Source: Glutamicibacter protophormiae
Lineage (GTDB): Bacteria; Actinomycetota; Actinomycetes; Actinomycetales; Micrococcaceae
Length of the DNA: 64,000 bases
Assembly (NCBI RefSeq): GCF_014647495.1
Contig: NZ_BMPH01000004.1
Location: 186,001 to 250,000, forward strand
Direction of reading: 5' to 3'
A program made the translations under genes and the position numbers. Shown here in pieces: positions 7,423 through 16,798 of this stretch. The stretch's first letter is position 1, and the number at the start of each line of letters is the position of its first letter. The notes beneath the pieces are model-generated. The model was not told where the DNA came from. It did no database searches and was given only the letters and a program-made list of their open reading frames with translations.

Positions 7423-10107
7423 GTGTACTCAACTCATCAAAAAATCAGTCTCGGAGGCATCGTCGTCGACCTGATGGACCAGCCCGCTGCGGTCAAGCGG
7501 ATCATCGATCATGCCTTGGCGCCAACGGATTCCGTGGGCCCGCTCTCGGTCGTGTCGGCGAACTTGGACCATATCGTGCAGTTCGGCAACGAAAGCCGGT
7601 GGCGCGGGGTGCTGGGCGATTCAACGCACAACACCAGGCCGTTGCGCCCCGGCAACGATCCGGTGCACGATGCCGCAGAGCGCGGCATGCACTGGTTGAC
7701 GTTGCTTGACGGGGCGCCGTTGGTGGCCCAAGCCAACCAGATCACTAAGCAGACGTGGCCGCGCTTGGCCGGCAGCGATCTCATAGGGCCCATCCTCGAT
7801 GCCGCCGAGCAGGAGAATCTCTCCGTCGGTTTCCTCGGAGGCCAGCCTCGGGTGCAGCGGCAGCTGGCCGCAACGCTGCCGGTGGACAGGCCACAGCTCA
7901 AGGTTTCGGGATTCTGGGCCCCGTCGCGGGACGACGTCGAGAATCCGCAGGCGTCCTTCGAGCTGGCCGAACAAATCCACGACTCGCAGACCGACATCCT
8001 GGTGGTGGGCCTGGGCAAGCCTCGCCAGGAGCTGTGGATGGCCAGCTATGGAGCCCTAACCGGGGCCAAGGTGCTTCTGGCCTTCGGCGCCGTGGTGGAT
8101 TTCCTGGCCGGCGCAGTCAAGCGATCGCCTGCCTGGGTCAGCGACAACGGCCTGGAATGGGCATGGCGGCTGAGCCTTGAACCTCGTCGACTGGCGCAGC
8201 GCTATCTGGTCAACGATCCCCCGGGATTACTGCGGATCCGACGTGAGCGCGCCCATCTGACGGGACGCGTCGAACCTCGCAAGGTCGAAAACCTCCCGAA
8301 GGCGCTGGAGCGGTTGCAGACTTCGCCGGGTAGGTTCTGCTCCGCTTCGGAACACGCTGACGTGAGCATCCTGGCCGTCACCTACAACAATGAAGATTCG
8401 ATTCAAGACCTGCTCGACAGCCTGCGCAACGAAGCGCAGAACATGCACCTTCGGGTGGTGGTTTCCGACAATGGGTCCCGCGATGCAACCCTTTCCATCC
8501 TTGAAGAACACGAAGATGTCCTCGTCTTGGAAAATCGGGCCAATCTCGGTTACGCAGGCGGTATCAACATGGCCCGCACGCTGATCGGCGACAGCGATGC
8601 CGTTTTGGTGCTCAACCCCGACCTGACGGTCTCCCCCGGAGCTATTTCAGCACTGACGGCACGCATGCGCCGGTCGGGGGCGGGAATTGTGGTGCCGAAA
8701 CTTTTGGAGTCGGACGGGACAACCTACGTATCGCTGCGCCGCGAGCCGACCTTGATGCGTGCGCTGGGTGACGCGTTGTTTGGCGCCAAGCTTTCATCCA
8801 GGCCGGGATGGACCACCGAGATCGAGTTCGATTCGGAAAGCTACGCCTATCCGCACCAGATCGACTGGGCCACGGGTGCCGCGCTGCTCATCGACGCGAA
8901 GCTGGAGCGGCAGCTCGGCCCATGGGATGAGCAGTTCTTCTTGTACTCGGAGGAGACGGACTACTTCCAGCGTGCGCGTGCTGCGGGGGCGAAGATCTGG
9001 TACGAGCCAGCAGCGGTGATGACCCACCAGATGGGCGGGTCGGGAGCTTCCCTGGAGCTCAACGCACTCATGGCCGTCAACCGGGTGCGTTACGCCCGCA
9101 AGCACGGAACGCCGCGCCATGCGTCCGCATTCCATGCTCTTGTGGCCCTGCACCAAGCCGCGCGGCGCAACAAGCCGGCGCATCGGGGCCTTTTCGCACG
9201 GGTCGCCGACGAGAAATCCTGGCAGGCGTTACCCTCCGGGACGCAGACGGTCAATGGGGGTGCGTATTTCCCCCACGGTGCGGTGATCATCCCGGCGCAC
9301 AATGAGGCCAGTGTCATTGCCCGCACATTGACCCCGTTGGCTCCGCTGGCGGCGGCAGGCACGATCGAGGTCATCGTTGCCTGCAACGGCTGCACCGACA
9401 ACACTGCGGATATTGCCCGCAGTTTTGCCGGAGTGCGGGTGATTGAATCTCCCGTCCCGTCGAAGGTGGCGGCCCTGAATATGGCCGACGAATCCACCGA
9501 TACCTTCCCCCGGCTGTATCTGGATGCCGATATCACGTTGACTGTGTCGGCCTTGCGCATGACCTTCGAACGGCTGAACCAGCCAGGTGCGTTGTCTGCC
9601 CGTCCCGCGTTCGAATACGACACCACCGGTGCATCGTGGGCGGTCCGTTCCTTTTACCGGGCGCGCCGCCGGCTGCCCTCGACCAACAGCGCGCTGTGGG
9701 GCGCCGGGGCGTACGCCATGAGCGCCTCGGGACGTGCCCGGTTCGAGCAGTTCCCGGAGCTCACCGGCGACGACCTGTTTGTGGATCTGCAGTTCGGGGC
9801 CGAGGAAAAGCAGATCGTACCAAGCATCCCGGTCAAGGTCGCGACCCCGCGCACGGTCCAGGCCTTGATGGGCATCCTGAAGCGCAACTATCGCGGGCAG
9901 GCTGAAATTGCTTCGGAGGCCCCAACCATGGCCACCACCTCCGGCACTATGCAGACAGCCCGAGAATTGGCGCGTTCCGTTGCGGGGCCGCGGTCGGCGC
10001 TTGATGCAACGGTCTATGCCCTTATGGTTGCCGCTGCCAGGCTAAAGAACCGGCAGGACCAGACCAAGGTTGTCACCTGGGAGCGGGACTTGACCAGCCG
10101 CAGTTGA
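7423..10107 (+). CDS. Three-domain glycosyltransferase: WecG/TagA (GT26) - GT2 - GT2 fusion
   Basis: The start is GTG with AAGGAG six bases upstream. Residues ~5-285 are a WecG/TagA/CpsF domain: LDGAPLV, then GFLGGQPRVQRQL, and DILVVGLGKPRQELWM followed by FGAVVDFLAGAVKRSP. Residues ~313-575 are a GT2 domain of rhamnosyltransferase (WbbL) type, with SILAVTYNNEDSI, SDNGSRD, LNPDL in place of DXD, and the EETD/YEPAAVMTHQ motifs. Residues ~618-860 are a second GT2 domain, with VIIPAHNEASVI, the acidic DADITL motif and ELTGDDLFV. GT26 enzymes usually add the second sugar to a lipid-linked acceptor, and GT2 enzymes extend it, so one polypeptide may perform three successive steps. No transmembrane segment is obvious. 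It is cotranscribed with the acetyltransferase. Confidence 0.9.
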   Translation: MYSTHQKISLGGIVVDLMDQPAAVKRIIDHALAPTDSVGPLSVVSANLDHIVQFGNESRWRGVLGDSTHNTRPLRPGNDPVHDAAERGMHWLTLLDGAPLVAQANQITKQTWPRLAGSDLIGPILDAAEQENLSVGFLGGQPRVQRQLAATLPVDRPQLKVSGFWAPSRDDVENPQASFELAEQIHDSQTDILVVGLGKPRQELWMASYGALTGAKVLLAFGAVVDFLAGAVKRSPAWVSDNGLEWAWRLSLEPRRLAQRYLVNDPPGLLRIRRERAHLTGRVEPRKVENLPKALERLQTSPGRFCSASEHADVSILAVTYNNEDSIQDLLDSLRNEAQNMHLRVVVSDNGSRDATLSILEEHEDVLVLENRANLGYAGGINMARTLIGDSDAVLVLNPDLTVSPGAISALTARMRRSGAGIVVPKLLESDGTTYVSLRREPTLMRALGDALFGAKLSSRPGWTTEIEFDSESYAYPHQIDWATGAALLIDAKLERQLGPWDEQFFLYSEETDYFQRARAAGAKIWYEPAAVMTHQMGGSGASLELNALMAVNRVRYARKHGTPRHASAFHALVALHQAARRNKPAHRGLFARVADEKSWQALPSGTQTVNGGAYFPHGAVIIPAHNEASVIARTLTPLAPLAAAGTIEVIVACNGCTDNTADIARSFAGVRVIESPVPSKVAALNMADESTDTFPRLYLDADITLTVSALRMTFERLNQPGALSARPAFEYDTTGASWAVRSFYRARRRLPSTNSALWGAGAYAMSASGRARFEQFPELTGDDLFVDLQFGAEEKQIVPSIPVKVATPRTVQALMGILKRNYRGQAEIASEAPTMATTSGTMQTARELARSVAGPRSALDATVYALMVAAARLKNRQDQTKVVTWERDLTSRS

Positions 10108-10233
10108 GCGGGGCAAGCTTGGCGGCTGCGCATAGCTCCTCTGCTGAAAGGCACGTAGAACCCGGCGGCGTGTAGCGCGCCCAAGCGGCATGCGGGCCCT
10201 CGCCGCGTGGTGGGGTCCCAGCAGCTCAACGGT

Positions 10234-11526
10234 TCAGCAGCTGGCCCCGGCAAGCTTGTAGAGGTGAATCGCGTTACCGTCGGCAAACACGTCTGTGAAC
10301 GTTCCGCCAGGTGCCCGGATCGTCCGGCCTTCACCGATGGCTTCAACACTTCCTTGCAGATCGCATGAGACCCTGAATTCCGTCTCCTGCTTCGCTGCCT
10401 GTGCCGAACCAGCCAAGATGTACAAGTCATGGCCGACAGACTTGACCACCGCGTTCGTCGGGCCATTGACGGCCACTGCTCCTTCAAGAATGGGGGCGTT
10501 GATGACCGCAGCGAGATTGGCCACCTCCATGTTGATCGCCGAAAGATCGTTGCCCAGCTCGGTTCCGCAGTCCCGCAACACATGCTGGGACTGGCACGTT
10601 CCGCCGAAGCTGTGGTTGAAGTACACAATGCCCCGAGCCCCGGCGATGATGCTCTGCCACACCGCCGCACGGATCTCCTGGATGGCAATCGGGCGAGAGC
10701 CGTTGGCGAAAGGCAGCCCGATTTCAACGAATCCCCACACGGGCTTGCGAGCTTCGGGATCCATCAGGTTACGGATTCTTTCGACCGTCCACCCGTAGTT
10801 GGCGGCGAGACGGCATTCTTCCGCGGTCATGTCCCGCGGCGTCTCAAATCGTCTTCCCCCCTCATGCTGGCTGCAGATATTCGGGTCCGTAAACCAGTAG
10901 TTGTCGGCCGAGACTATATCGGCATAGGAATTGACGAACTTCTTCCCGGGTTCATCCGGATCCCAGAACGTCACCCCTTTGCCGAAGTTCGCGTAGACAG
11001 CCAAGCCTTGTGGCGCCTTGGCCAGGGATTGCTCCATCACGGTGTAACCGCAGCGACTCTCTTCCGGTTCGCACACGGGGGCTTCCCCCGGCCAGGCCCC
11101 GGTCCAGAGACCGTCGCCGGATTTGGCCCACATGTCCACTTCATCAGGCAGCACGAATCCGTTCTGTTCTTCTGTGGGAAGGCTGGACAGAACATACATG
11201 TCTTGGTTCCGGGCCAAGGAAGTGTCCGAGTCCGGAGTGACTTCAACATAGGTGTTGATTCCGAACGACTTGTCGGCTTGGACCCCCGCGACGTCGGTCA
11301 GGCTCTCATGCCAAAGAGCCAGCGGAAAGAACCCGGTGTCATCGGGCAGTCCATTCGTGAACTGCGAATAGTAATCGGCGCCTCCGTCGATGGCCCGCTG
11401 ATCATCCTGCAGCGAAGATACGTTCCCGGCAGCCGTGCTGCAGCCGGACAGGGCCAGCAGGCCGGCCGAAAGGAGCAGCACTGGCTTCCAGACGGCGGCT
11501 GCCTTCTGCGTTCGCTTGTAGTCCAT
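10234..11526 (-). CDS. Secreted lipoprotein, probable glycoside-hydrolase-like
   Basis: The 430-residue product has a lipoprotein signal with lipobox LSGC (Cys near residue 29). The mature part looks like a TIM-barrel glycosidase-type protein. Supporting segments include FFPLALWHES near the N-terminus, INTYVEVTP, ADNYWF, VWGFVEIGLPF, and GARGIVYFNHSFGG toward the end of the barrel. A small beta domain with four cysteines follows. Candidate acidic catalytic residues are the Glu in VWGFVEIG and the Asp in VSADNYW, but this is not proven. It is the last gene of the leftward EPS operon, 28 bases after the polymerase gene. I infer trimming or release of the polymer outside the cell. Confidence 0.7.
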   Translation of the reverse strand: MDYKRTQKAAAVWKPVLLLSAGLLALSGCSTAAGNVSSLQDDQRAIDGGADYYSQFTNGLPDDTGFFPLALWHESLTDVAGVQADKSFGINTYVEVTPDSDTSLARNQDMYVLSSLPTEEQNGFVLPDEVDMWAKSGDGLWTGAWPGEAPVCEPEESRCGYTVMEQSLAKAPQGLAVYANFGKGVTFWDPDEPGKKFVNSYADIVSADNYWFTDPNICSQHEGGRRFETPRDMTAEECRLAANYGWTVERIRNLMDPEARKPVWGFVEIGLPFANGSRPIAIQEIRAAVWQSIIAGARGIVYFNHSFGGTCQSQHVLRDCGTELGNDLSAINMEVANLAAVINAPILEGAVAVNGPTNAVVKSVGHDLYILAGSAQAAKQETEFRVSCDLQGSVEAIGEGRTIRAPGGTFTDVFADGNAIHLYKLAGASC

Positions 11527-11553
11527 ATCTCGCCTTTCGTGAATCAGTTGCGG

Positions 11554-13506
11554 TTAGGGCCAGCCGAGCTTTCGCCGGGTCAAGTCGTAGGCAAATCCAA
11601 CACCCACAATGGTGAGGAATCCAAAGAGCAACAGGGCCCATTTGGTCCGCGGCATGATGGTCTGCGGCACAACTTCTTCCGGATACGTATCGGTGAGAAT
11701 ATAGGCACTTTCGATGATCTTCATATCCGCTTGAGGTTGTGCAGCCAAAGCCACGATTTCGTCGGTCATGACATTGAGCTTCTGCAATGCCGCCTCGTTA
11801 GTGTCTGCGACCACTTCGACGCTGATGATTGCGTCGGTCATGTACGTTTGCCATTGGCCTCCCGCGTTCGGGACGTACACAGCTGAACCAGAGGAGATAC
11901 CGGTTCCATAAATTGGCGCCGACACAGTTTGGATGGCGTCCAGCCCGTGCACCCCGTCATAGCTGTGCTCAACCATGGTGGCGAACGGAATCAGGTCCCG
12001 AGCATCGGATCTCAGTGAATTGCCGCCCACCGAGGAAGCCGGCGGAAGGAAAACAACGTCGCGTTGGGCCCAGACAATGCCCGGAGTCGACTTGATTGCC
12101 ATGGCAACGGGCGCCGCAATGAGCAGTACCAGCATCGCCGCTACCGTTGCCAGCAGATGCGCCCGATGCTTTGATACGGAAACCACGGGGATCATGATCC
12201 TGTTATAGGTGTTCTCCTCGCCGACCAGCCTCACGTACGCCGCCGCCAATCCAAGCACCAAGAAGAGGACTCCGGGCGCTTGGGGGAAGGACAACGCATC
12301 AAAAAACGCCATGAGCGACGCACCGACCGTGATCGAGGCTGCCAGGCCCACGCCCACATGGCTTTCCAATGTACTCATTTTTGCCTTGCGCACCGCGAAG
12401 AGGCAGTAGACGGAGGTCAGCAGCAGGCCGAGGAAACACAGGATGCCCACGATGCCGATTTCGAGCAGCAACTGGAGCAGCTGGTTATCCAAGATGCGGT
12501 AGGAAGGAAGAAATGTTCCAAACCCGCGGCCAAACCACGGATGGATCTCAAAGATCTCGAAGGCGACGCCGTAGCTATCGGTGCGTGAGTTGACGCTTGA
12601 ATCCACGGCGGAGAACATGTCCCCGATCGTCCGAATCAGCTGCGGGAACGCGACCGCGGCAGCGCCCATCCCGGCAATCATCGACGCAATGGCAATGCGC
12701 CGCACTTTGCTGTCCCAGAACGGAAACATCGCTACGAACCCCAGCACCAGGCCGATGAGCGCCGATCGAGTCAAAGAAATCAAGGCGGTGAGTACCAATA
12801 GCATGACAGGAACGAGTCGGCGGATCACCCGGCGCGTCTGGTCTCCCACGCACAAGGCCAATGCAAGCGGCAAGATGCTCGTGATCACCGAGGCGAATTC
12901 CAATGCGTGCCTGGCAGTGCCTCGCGGGCGCATGTACCCGCCGCGCATGTCGATACCACCGTCGCTGCTGGCCAGCCCTGGGGTCGGTATCCTGTCGATG
13001 AGCACCGTCCCGGTGGCGAACTGGTAGACGCCCAGCAAGGCCACCAGCGCACCGGCAAAGACCAATCGTCGGATCAGGACCATGAGCCGGTCGAAACTCG
13101 GGATGCCGTCGGCCGCGACGAAAAACACACCGGCATAGCTGGCTAGCTTGATCAGCCCCGTATCGGCGGCGTTTCGATCCATCATGGGGACGGTCATGGT
13201 TGCGGCGACCACCTCGCTGGCCAAGACCGCAATGCAGAACAAGGTGAAGGCGATAACTACCGGGTTGGGGAATCGCGCTCGTGTTGACCGTCGGGCGCGG
13301 AACCACAGCCACCAGACCAGAAGTCCAATGGAAAAAACGACCGATGGCGTGCCTGATCCGCCCAGTTGTGCAACCACCCGGTCGCTGGGAATCAGGAACA
13401 TCAGCGCAACATAGATGCTTAGCCCGGTCACTGCATCCGACTTGACGCTGGTTCGCGTCGTTTTGACGGGCGTGTTCGCTGGTGCTGGAAGCGCAATCGT
13501 CAGCAT
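11554..13506 (-). CDS. Wzy/O-antigen-ligase-like polymerase with Wzz-like C-terminal domain
   Basis: Residues ~25-430 form a polytopic membrane domain with many hydrophobic segments. The Wzy/ligase signatures are present: a periplasmic loop with RPRGTARHALEFA, ISLTRSALIGLVLG and HPWFGRGFGTFLP. After another membrane helix (~451-471) comes an extracytoplasmic domain (~472-615) beginning VWAQRDVVFLPPASS. A final helix (~622-640) with a basic end completes the protein. The domain has the shape and opening motif of Wzz/polysaccharide co-polymerase (PCP) proteins and resembles the separate Wzz-like protein next door (ATVILLPPEKS). Polymerase and length-control modules therefore appear joined. The gene starts 3 bases after the Wzz-like gene stops. 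The polymerised repeat unit is unknown. Confidence 0.8.
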   Translation of the reverse strand: MLTIALPAPANTPVKTTRTSVKSDAVTGLSIYVALMFLIPSDRVVAQLGGSGTPSVVFSIGLLVWWLWFRARRSTRARFPNPVVIAFTLFCIAVLASEVVAATMTVPMMDRNAADTGLIKLASYAGVFFVAADGIPSFDRLMVLIRRLVFAGALVALLGVYQFATGTVLIDRIPTPGLASSDGGIDMRGGYMRPRGTARHALEFASVITSILPLALALCVGDQTRRVIRRLVPVMLLVLTALISLTRSALIGLVLGFVAMFPFWDSKVRRIAIASMIAGMGAAAVAFPQLIRTIGDMFSAVDSSVNSRTDSYGVAFEIFEIHPWFGRGFGTFLPSYRILDNQLLQLLLEIGIVGILCFLGLLLTSVYCLFAVRKAKMSTLESHVGVGLAASITVGASLMAFFDALSFPQAPGVLFLVLGLAAAYVRLVGEENTYNRIMIPVVSVSKHRAHLLATVAAMLVLLIAAPVAMAIKSTPGIVWAQRDVVFLPPASSVGGNSLRSDARDLIPFATMVEHSYDGVHGLDAIQTVSAPIYGTGISSGSAVYVPNAGGQWQTYMTDAIISVEVVADTNEAALQKLNVMTDEIVALAAQPQADMKIIESAYILTDTYPEEVVPQTIMPRTKWALLLFGFLTIVGVGFAYDLTRRKLGWP

Positions 13507-13509
13507 CAG

Positions 13510-14328
13510 TTAGAACCCGTTGAAGGCTTTCAGGCTGCGGACCTGCAGAATCGATGCGTCGGTCGAACGCGGGCTGTCAGAGTCGCTGCCGTCCGGCACC
13601 TCACCCGTCGCCGGCCCAGGCAACTGGCTGTCGTCCCCGGTTTGGTCGTTTTCGAGCCGTGAATTCCTCCTTTTATCTGAGCGCCTGCGCCGAGACGTTT
13701 TATCCCCGCCCTGATCGTTGGCGCGCTTGGCGCTGCGTCGTGCCAGCAACTTGTCGACGGCGGCGGCGAGCAGCAACGTACCCACACCACCGGCTCCCGC
13801 TGCGACTGCCATGAGCTGCAGCTGCTTCTTGTTTTCTTCCTCAGGCTCAGCGTCCTTGGCGAGTGTCATGATGCCGATTTGCGCGTTCGCTTGGACTTCC
13901 AGTTGGTCTTGAAGCCCCACAAGGGTCTTCGGCACCTGGGCTACTACTTGGTCCAGCAACGCCATGGTTGCGTCGGCTTCAGGTGCCACGGTGGTGATGT
14001 TGATGATCGGGCCAGTGGTTGTCGCGTCCTGTTCCAACGCGTATCCATAACCTTCCTGCTCCCCGACCAAGGCTTTCTGGGATTCCGCAGAGTTCATGCT
14101 GATCACCAAGACGTTCAGCGCCTGCCCCAGCCCGCCGAGGTAGAGATACGGATTGTCTCCGTCCACTACAGATTTTTCCGGCGGCAGCAGTATGACTGTG
14201 GCCTGCGCCTGGTAGGTGACCGGCGTGACTGCATAGGCCCCGTAGACCATGCCTGCTGTCGCCAGCAATCCCGCGAGTACGATGTACCATCGGTGGATTA
14301 AGCTGCGCAGCATGTCGTTAACAAACAT
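13510..14328 (-). CDS. Wzz-like polysaccharide co-polymerase / chain-length regulator
   Basis: I start at the ATG at 14328 (MFVNDMLRSLIHRW), which follows a GGGGGAA ribosome site; an upstream in-frame ATG lacks one. The 272-residue protein has a first membrane helix (~15-35) and an extracytoplasmic domain opening with YQAQATVILLPPEKS. A second helix is near residues 175-195, and a cytoplasmic tail is rich in Lys, Arg, Ser and Asp. This is the layout of Wzz/PCP proteins that set polymer length. There is no tyrosine kinase domain and no obvious Tyr cluster in the tail, unlike CpsC/CpsD systems. It sits between the double GT4 gene and the Wzy-like polymerase. Confidence 0.8.
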   Translation of the reverse strand: MFVNDMLRSLIHRWYIVLAGLLATAGMVYGAYAVTPVTYQAQATVILLPPEKSVVDGDNPYLYLGGLGQALNVLVISMNSAESQKALVGEQEGYGYALEQDATTTGPIINITTVAPEADATMALLDQVVAQVPKTLVGLQDQLEVQANAQIGIMTLAKDAEPEEENKKQLQLMAVAAGAGGVGTLLLAAAVDKLLARRSAKRANDQGGDKTSRRRRSDKRRNSRLENDQTGDDSQLPGPATGEVPDGSDSDSPRSTDASILQVRSLKAFNGF

Positions 14329-14431
14329 GTTTCCCCCAAAAATTTGCCGCCACGGCGGCACCCCCATGCCACACGATCCCCAATTATCGGTGGCGTGGCC
14401 GAACGAACGATGTCCGTCGGCTTACTCGAGT

Positions 14432-16798
14432 CTACGTGCCGGTGAGCACGCAGTCATCAATATCGGCCAAAAGTTGCTGTGCTCGTCGTTCCCAAGTGTG
14501 CTGCTCAGCGATCTGGCGCCGTTCCTGCCGTTCGGCAGGCTCAAGGCCCGTGGCCACTGCCTGGCCCAGCAAATCCACGAACTCGCGGGTGGATTCTGCG
14601 ATCAAGACGTGTTCGGTGGCCAACCATTTCGATGACGGCAGGTTCGTGGAAATGACAGGAAGTCCCGCGGCCAGGTAGTCCAGCGTCTTCAAGGGAAAAC
14701 TTGCCTGGTTGAATTCATTGTTGGCATATGGGGTGATGCCGACCCGGCAATGGGAAAGAAATTCTGCAATCTGCTCGGACGGGATCTGGCCTACCCACTG
14801 GACCCCGTCGGACGCGAGAAATTCTTCCATCCGTGCCCTCCATGCCGGGTCGTTGCCCCGGAGCGGACCGGCGATTCGCAGGGCGATTCCGGCGTCCCGG
14901 ATTGCTTCCAGCAGATTCAAATCCAACCTGTCATTGAGCTGCCCAACGAGACCGGCGGCAGGCTGGCCGGCATCGGGAAGCAGGTCCTGGAGCCTGCAGC
15001 CATTGGGCAGTAGCGTAGCACCGCACGAGGGATCCAGCTGGGTTAGCTCCTGGACCAACGTCGGAGACACGGCGAATACGGCATCGGCTTCGACCAGATT
15101 CGCGCGCAACCTCTTGATGACGCTGCCCACAGGCAATCCCATCAGCTGTTCACCGGCGATCCAATCATCGGTGACGTAAAGGATCTTGATGCCATCCAGA
15201 TCCTTGGGAAAGGATGCCGTGGCCGAGGCATTGATGATCACCGGCTTCTCCGCGCTCTGCGCCCGCACGAACGTGCGGATCCTGTGCAGCGGAAGCAGAT
15301 CATACAGGTTGCGCAGGATTGCGAAGCGCACTCCGCCCGGAACCTGAGTCCGGATTCTAGTCACCGAATTCTCCAGTTGGTCGACCACCACCGGTTTCAG
15401 CGACACACCCCTGCCTTCGGACACCGAGGAACGGATGGTCCTCGGAGGATCCACCCACAGTACCGAGGCCTCTCGGGACAAGGCGCTGGCCAGCATGTGG
15501 TCCGTGCCCTTCAGATCATCCCAGAATGTCCCGGGGACAAAAACGACGACGCGCTGCCGGGCACCCGGATGCTGGCTGCGCTCCACCAGTAGCTTGCGCG
15601 AATTGAAGTCGTCCATGACGACCTTCCGCTGCACCTTCTGGATGGCGCGTTCGGCGAGGTAGCCACCGAAGAATACGCCGGCGCGCACGGCCTCGGACCA
15701 GGAAGCCCGTCGGCGGTCGAGCGCTGAAGTGTAGATGCCCTCCATAGTGGATGCAGCAGCTTGAAGCGAATAGCGTTCCTCCACCAGACGGCGGCCGAAG
15801 TCCCCCAACCGGCGTCGCAAGGGCTCGTCGTCGAGGATCCGCGCGAGTTCTTCGGCCAGTACCGCTTCGCCGCGCTCGGCGCCCTCCCCGACTCCGTACC
15901 ATCCCTGCCACTCGAAGTCCTTGAGCGTGGTTTCATCCAGGAGTTTCCAATAGCCGTTTTCCCCCTGGACCACCAGCGGCTTGGCGAAGCTCAGCGACTT
16001 CAGCGCCGACCCGCCCATTCCCAGCATGATGTCCGCCGCCGCATAAGCCCCACGCGGATCTGACATCTGGCCACACATGATGATGGTGCCCGGACGGGCC
16101 TCGTTGGCCGCGGCGGCTTGCGCGGCAACCAGATCTTCGGCTGATCCGTCGCCCACGATGGCCAACGACACATTCCGGTGCTCTGCGAGCTTGCCGACGT
16201 GGGTAATCGCCGCGAGGATTCCTTCCAGTTTCAGCTCCGGAACCAGCCGGGAGACAACCACGAGCAGCAGGTTGTCATCCGGAATCCCGTGGGCGCGGCG
16301 GAACTGCTCGCCCAACGCCGCATCGGCCCGGTTTTCTCGGGTATCGATGGGCGGTTCGAGCAGCGAGACCTGCGAGTAGCCCTTCTTGCGCCGCTCGTCC
16401 CTGATTTGTTCGGTGCCTACAGTCAGCGCCATGTCGCGCGGGATGAAGTCGGCGACCGCCATGGACATGACGGTCGATACGCTGGTTTTCCCTTCCAGCC
16501 CTTGCACGGCCAGCCTGCATTCGAGCGAGGGAGGCCATTCGAATCCATGCAGCACATCCAGCTGGCGCTCAACGGCCAGCCTTCTCAGGTCGGCAACGAT
16601 TGCCGGCGTGGGCCGGAAACGCGGGCGCGGGGAAGCGATGAACTCCAGACCGCGTTCCTTGATGCGTTCGACCAGCGGCCCGGGCCACCCGTAAACGATG
16701 ACTTCATGCCCTTCGGCCTGAAGCTGGGATGCAATGTCGATGGCATTGAGCTGGCTTCCGCCCATGTCCAGGTCATGAGGGTAAAGAAGGATTCTCAT
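14432..16798 (-). CDS. Tandem GT4 glycosyltransferase (two GT-B units in one protein)
   Basis: The 788-residue protein contains two glycosyltransferase units. Residues 1-370 begin MRILLYPHDLDMGGSQLNA, the usual GT4 acceptor-binding start. They continue to VVVSRLVPELKLEGIL and a nucleotide-sugar half with an imperfect EX7E region (SALKSLSFAKPLVVQGENG). Residues ~413-785 form a second unit: RVVVFVPGTFWDDLKG, VDAVFAVSPTLVQEL-like segments, then GITPYANNEFNQASFPLKTLDYLAAGLPV, which is the conserved donor-binding stretch. The linker contains basic residues. It probably adds two sugars to the lipid-linked unit. Its start overlaps the flippase stop by 4 bases. Confidence 0.85.
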   Translation of the reverse strand: MRILLYPHDLDMGGSQLNAIDIASQLQAEGHEVIVYGWPGPLVERIKERGLEFIASPRPRFRPTPAIVADLRRLAVERQLDVLHGFEWPPSLECRLAVQGLEGKTSVSTVMSMAVADFIPRDMALTVGTEQIRDERRKKGYSQVSLLEPPIDTRENRADAALGEQFRRAHGIPDDNLLLVVVSRLVPELKLEGILAAITHVGKLAEHRNVSLAIVGDGSAEDLVAAQAAAANEARPGTIIMCGQMSDPRGAYAAADIMLGMGGSALKSLSFAKPLVVQGENGYWKLLDETTLKDFEWQGWYGVGEGAERGEAVLAEELARILDDEPLRRRLGDFGRRLVEERYSLQAAASTMEGIYTSALDRRRASWSEAVRAGVFFGGYLAERAIQKVQRKVVMDDFNSRKLLVERSQHPGARQRVVVFVPGTFWDDLKGTDHMLASALSREASVLWVDPPRTIRSSVSEGRGVSLKPVVVDQLENSVTRIRTQVPGGVRFAILRNLYDLLPLHRIRTFVRAQSAEKPVIINASATASFPKDLDGIKILYVTDDWIAGEQLMGLPVGSVIKRLRANLVEADAVFAVSPTLVQELTQLDPSCGATLLPNGCRLQDLLPDAGQPAAGLVGQLNDRLDLNLLEAIRDAGIALRIAGPLRGNDPAWRARMEEFLASDGVQWVGQIPSEQIAEFLSHCRVGITPYANNEFNQASFPLKTLDYLAAGLPVISTNLPSSKWLATEHVLIAESTREFVDLLGQAVATGLEPAERQERRQIAEQHTWERRAQQLLADIDDCVLTGT

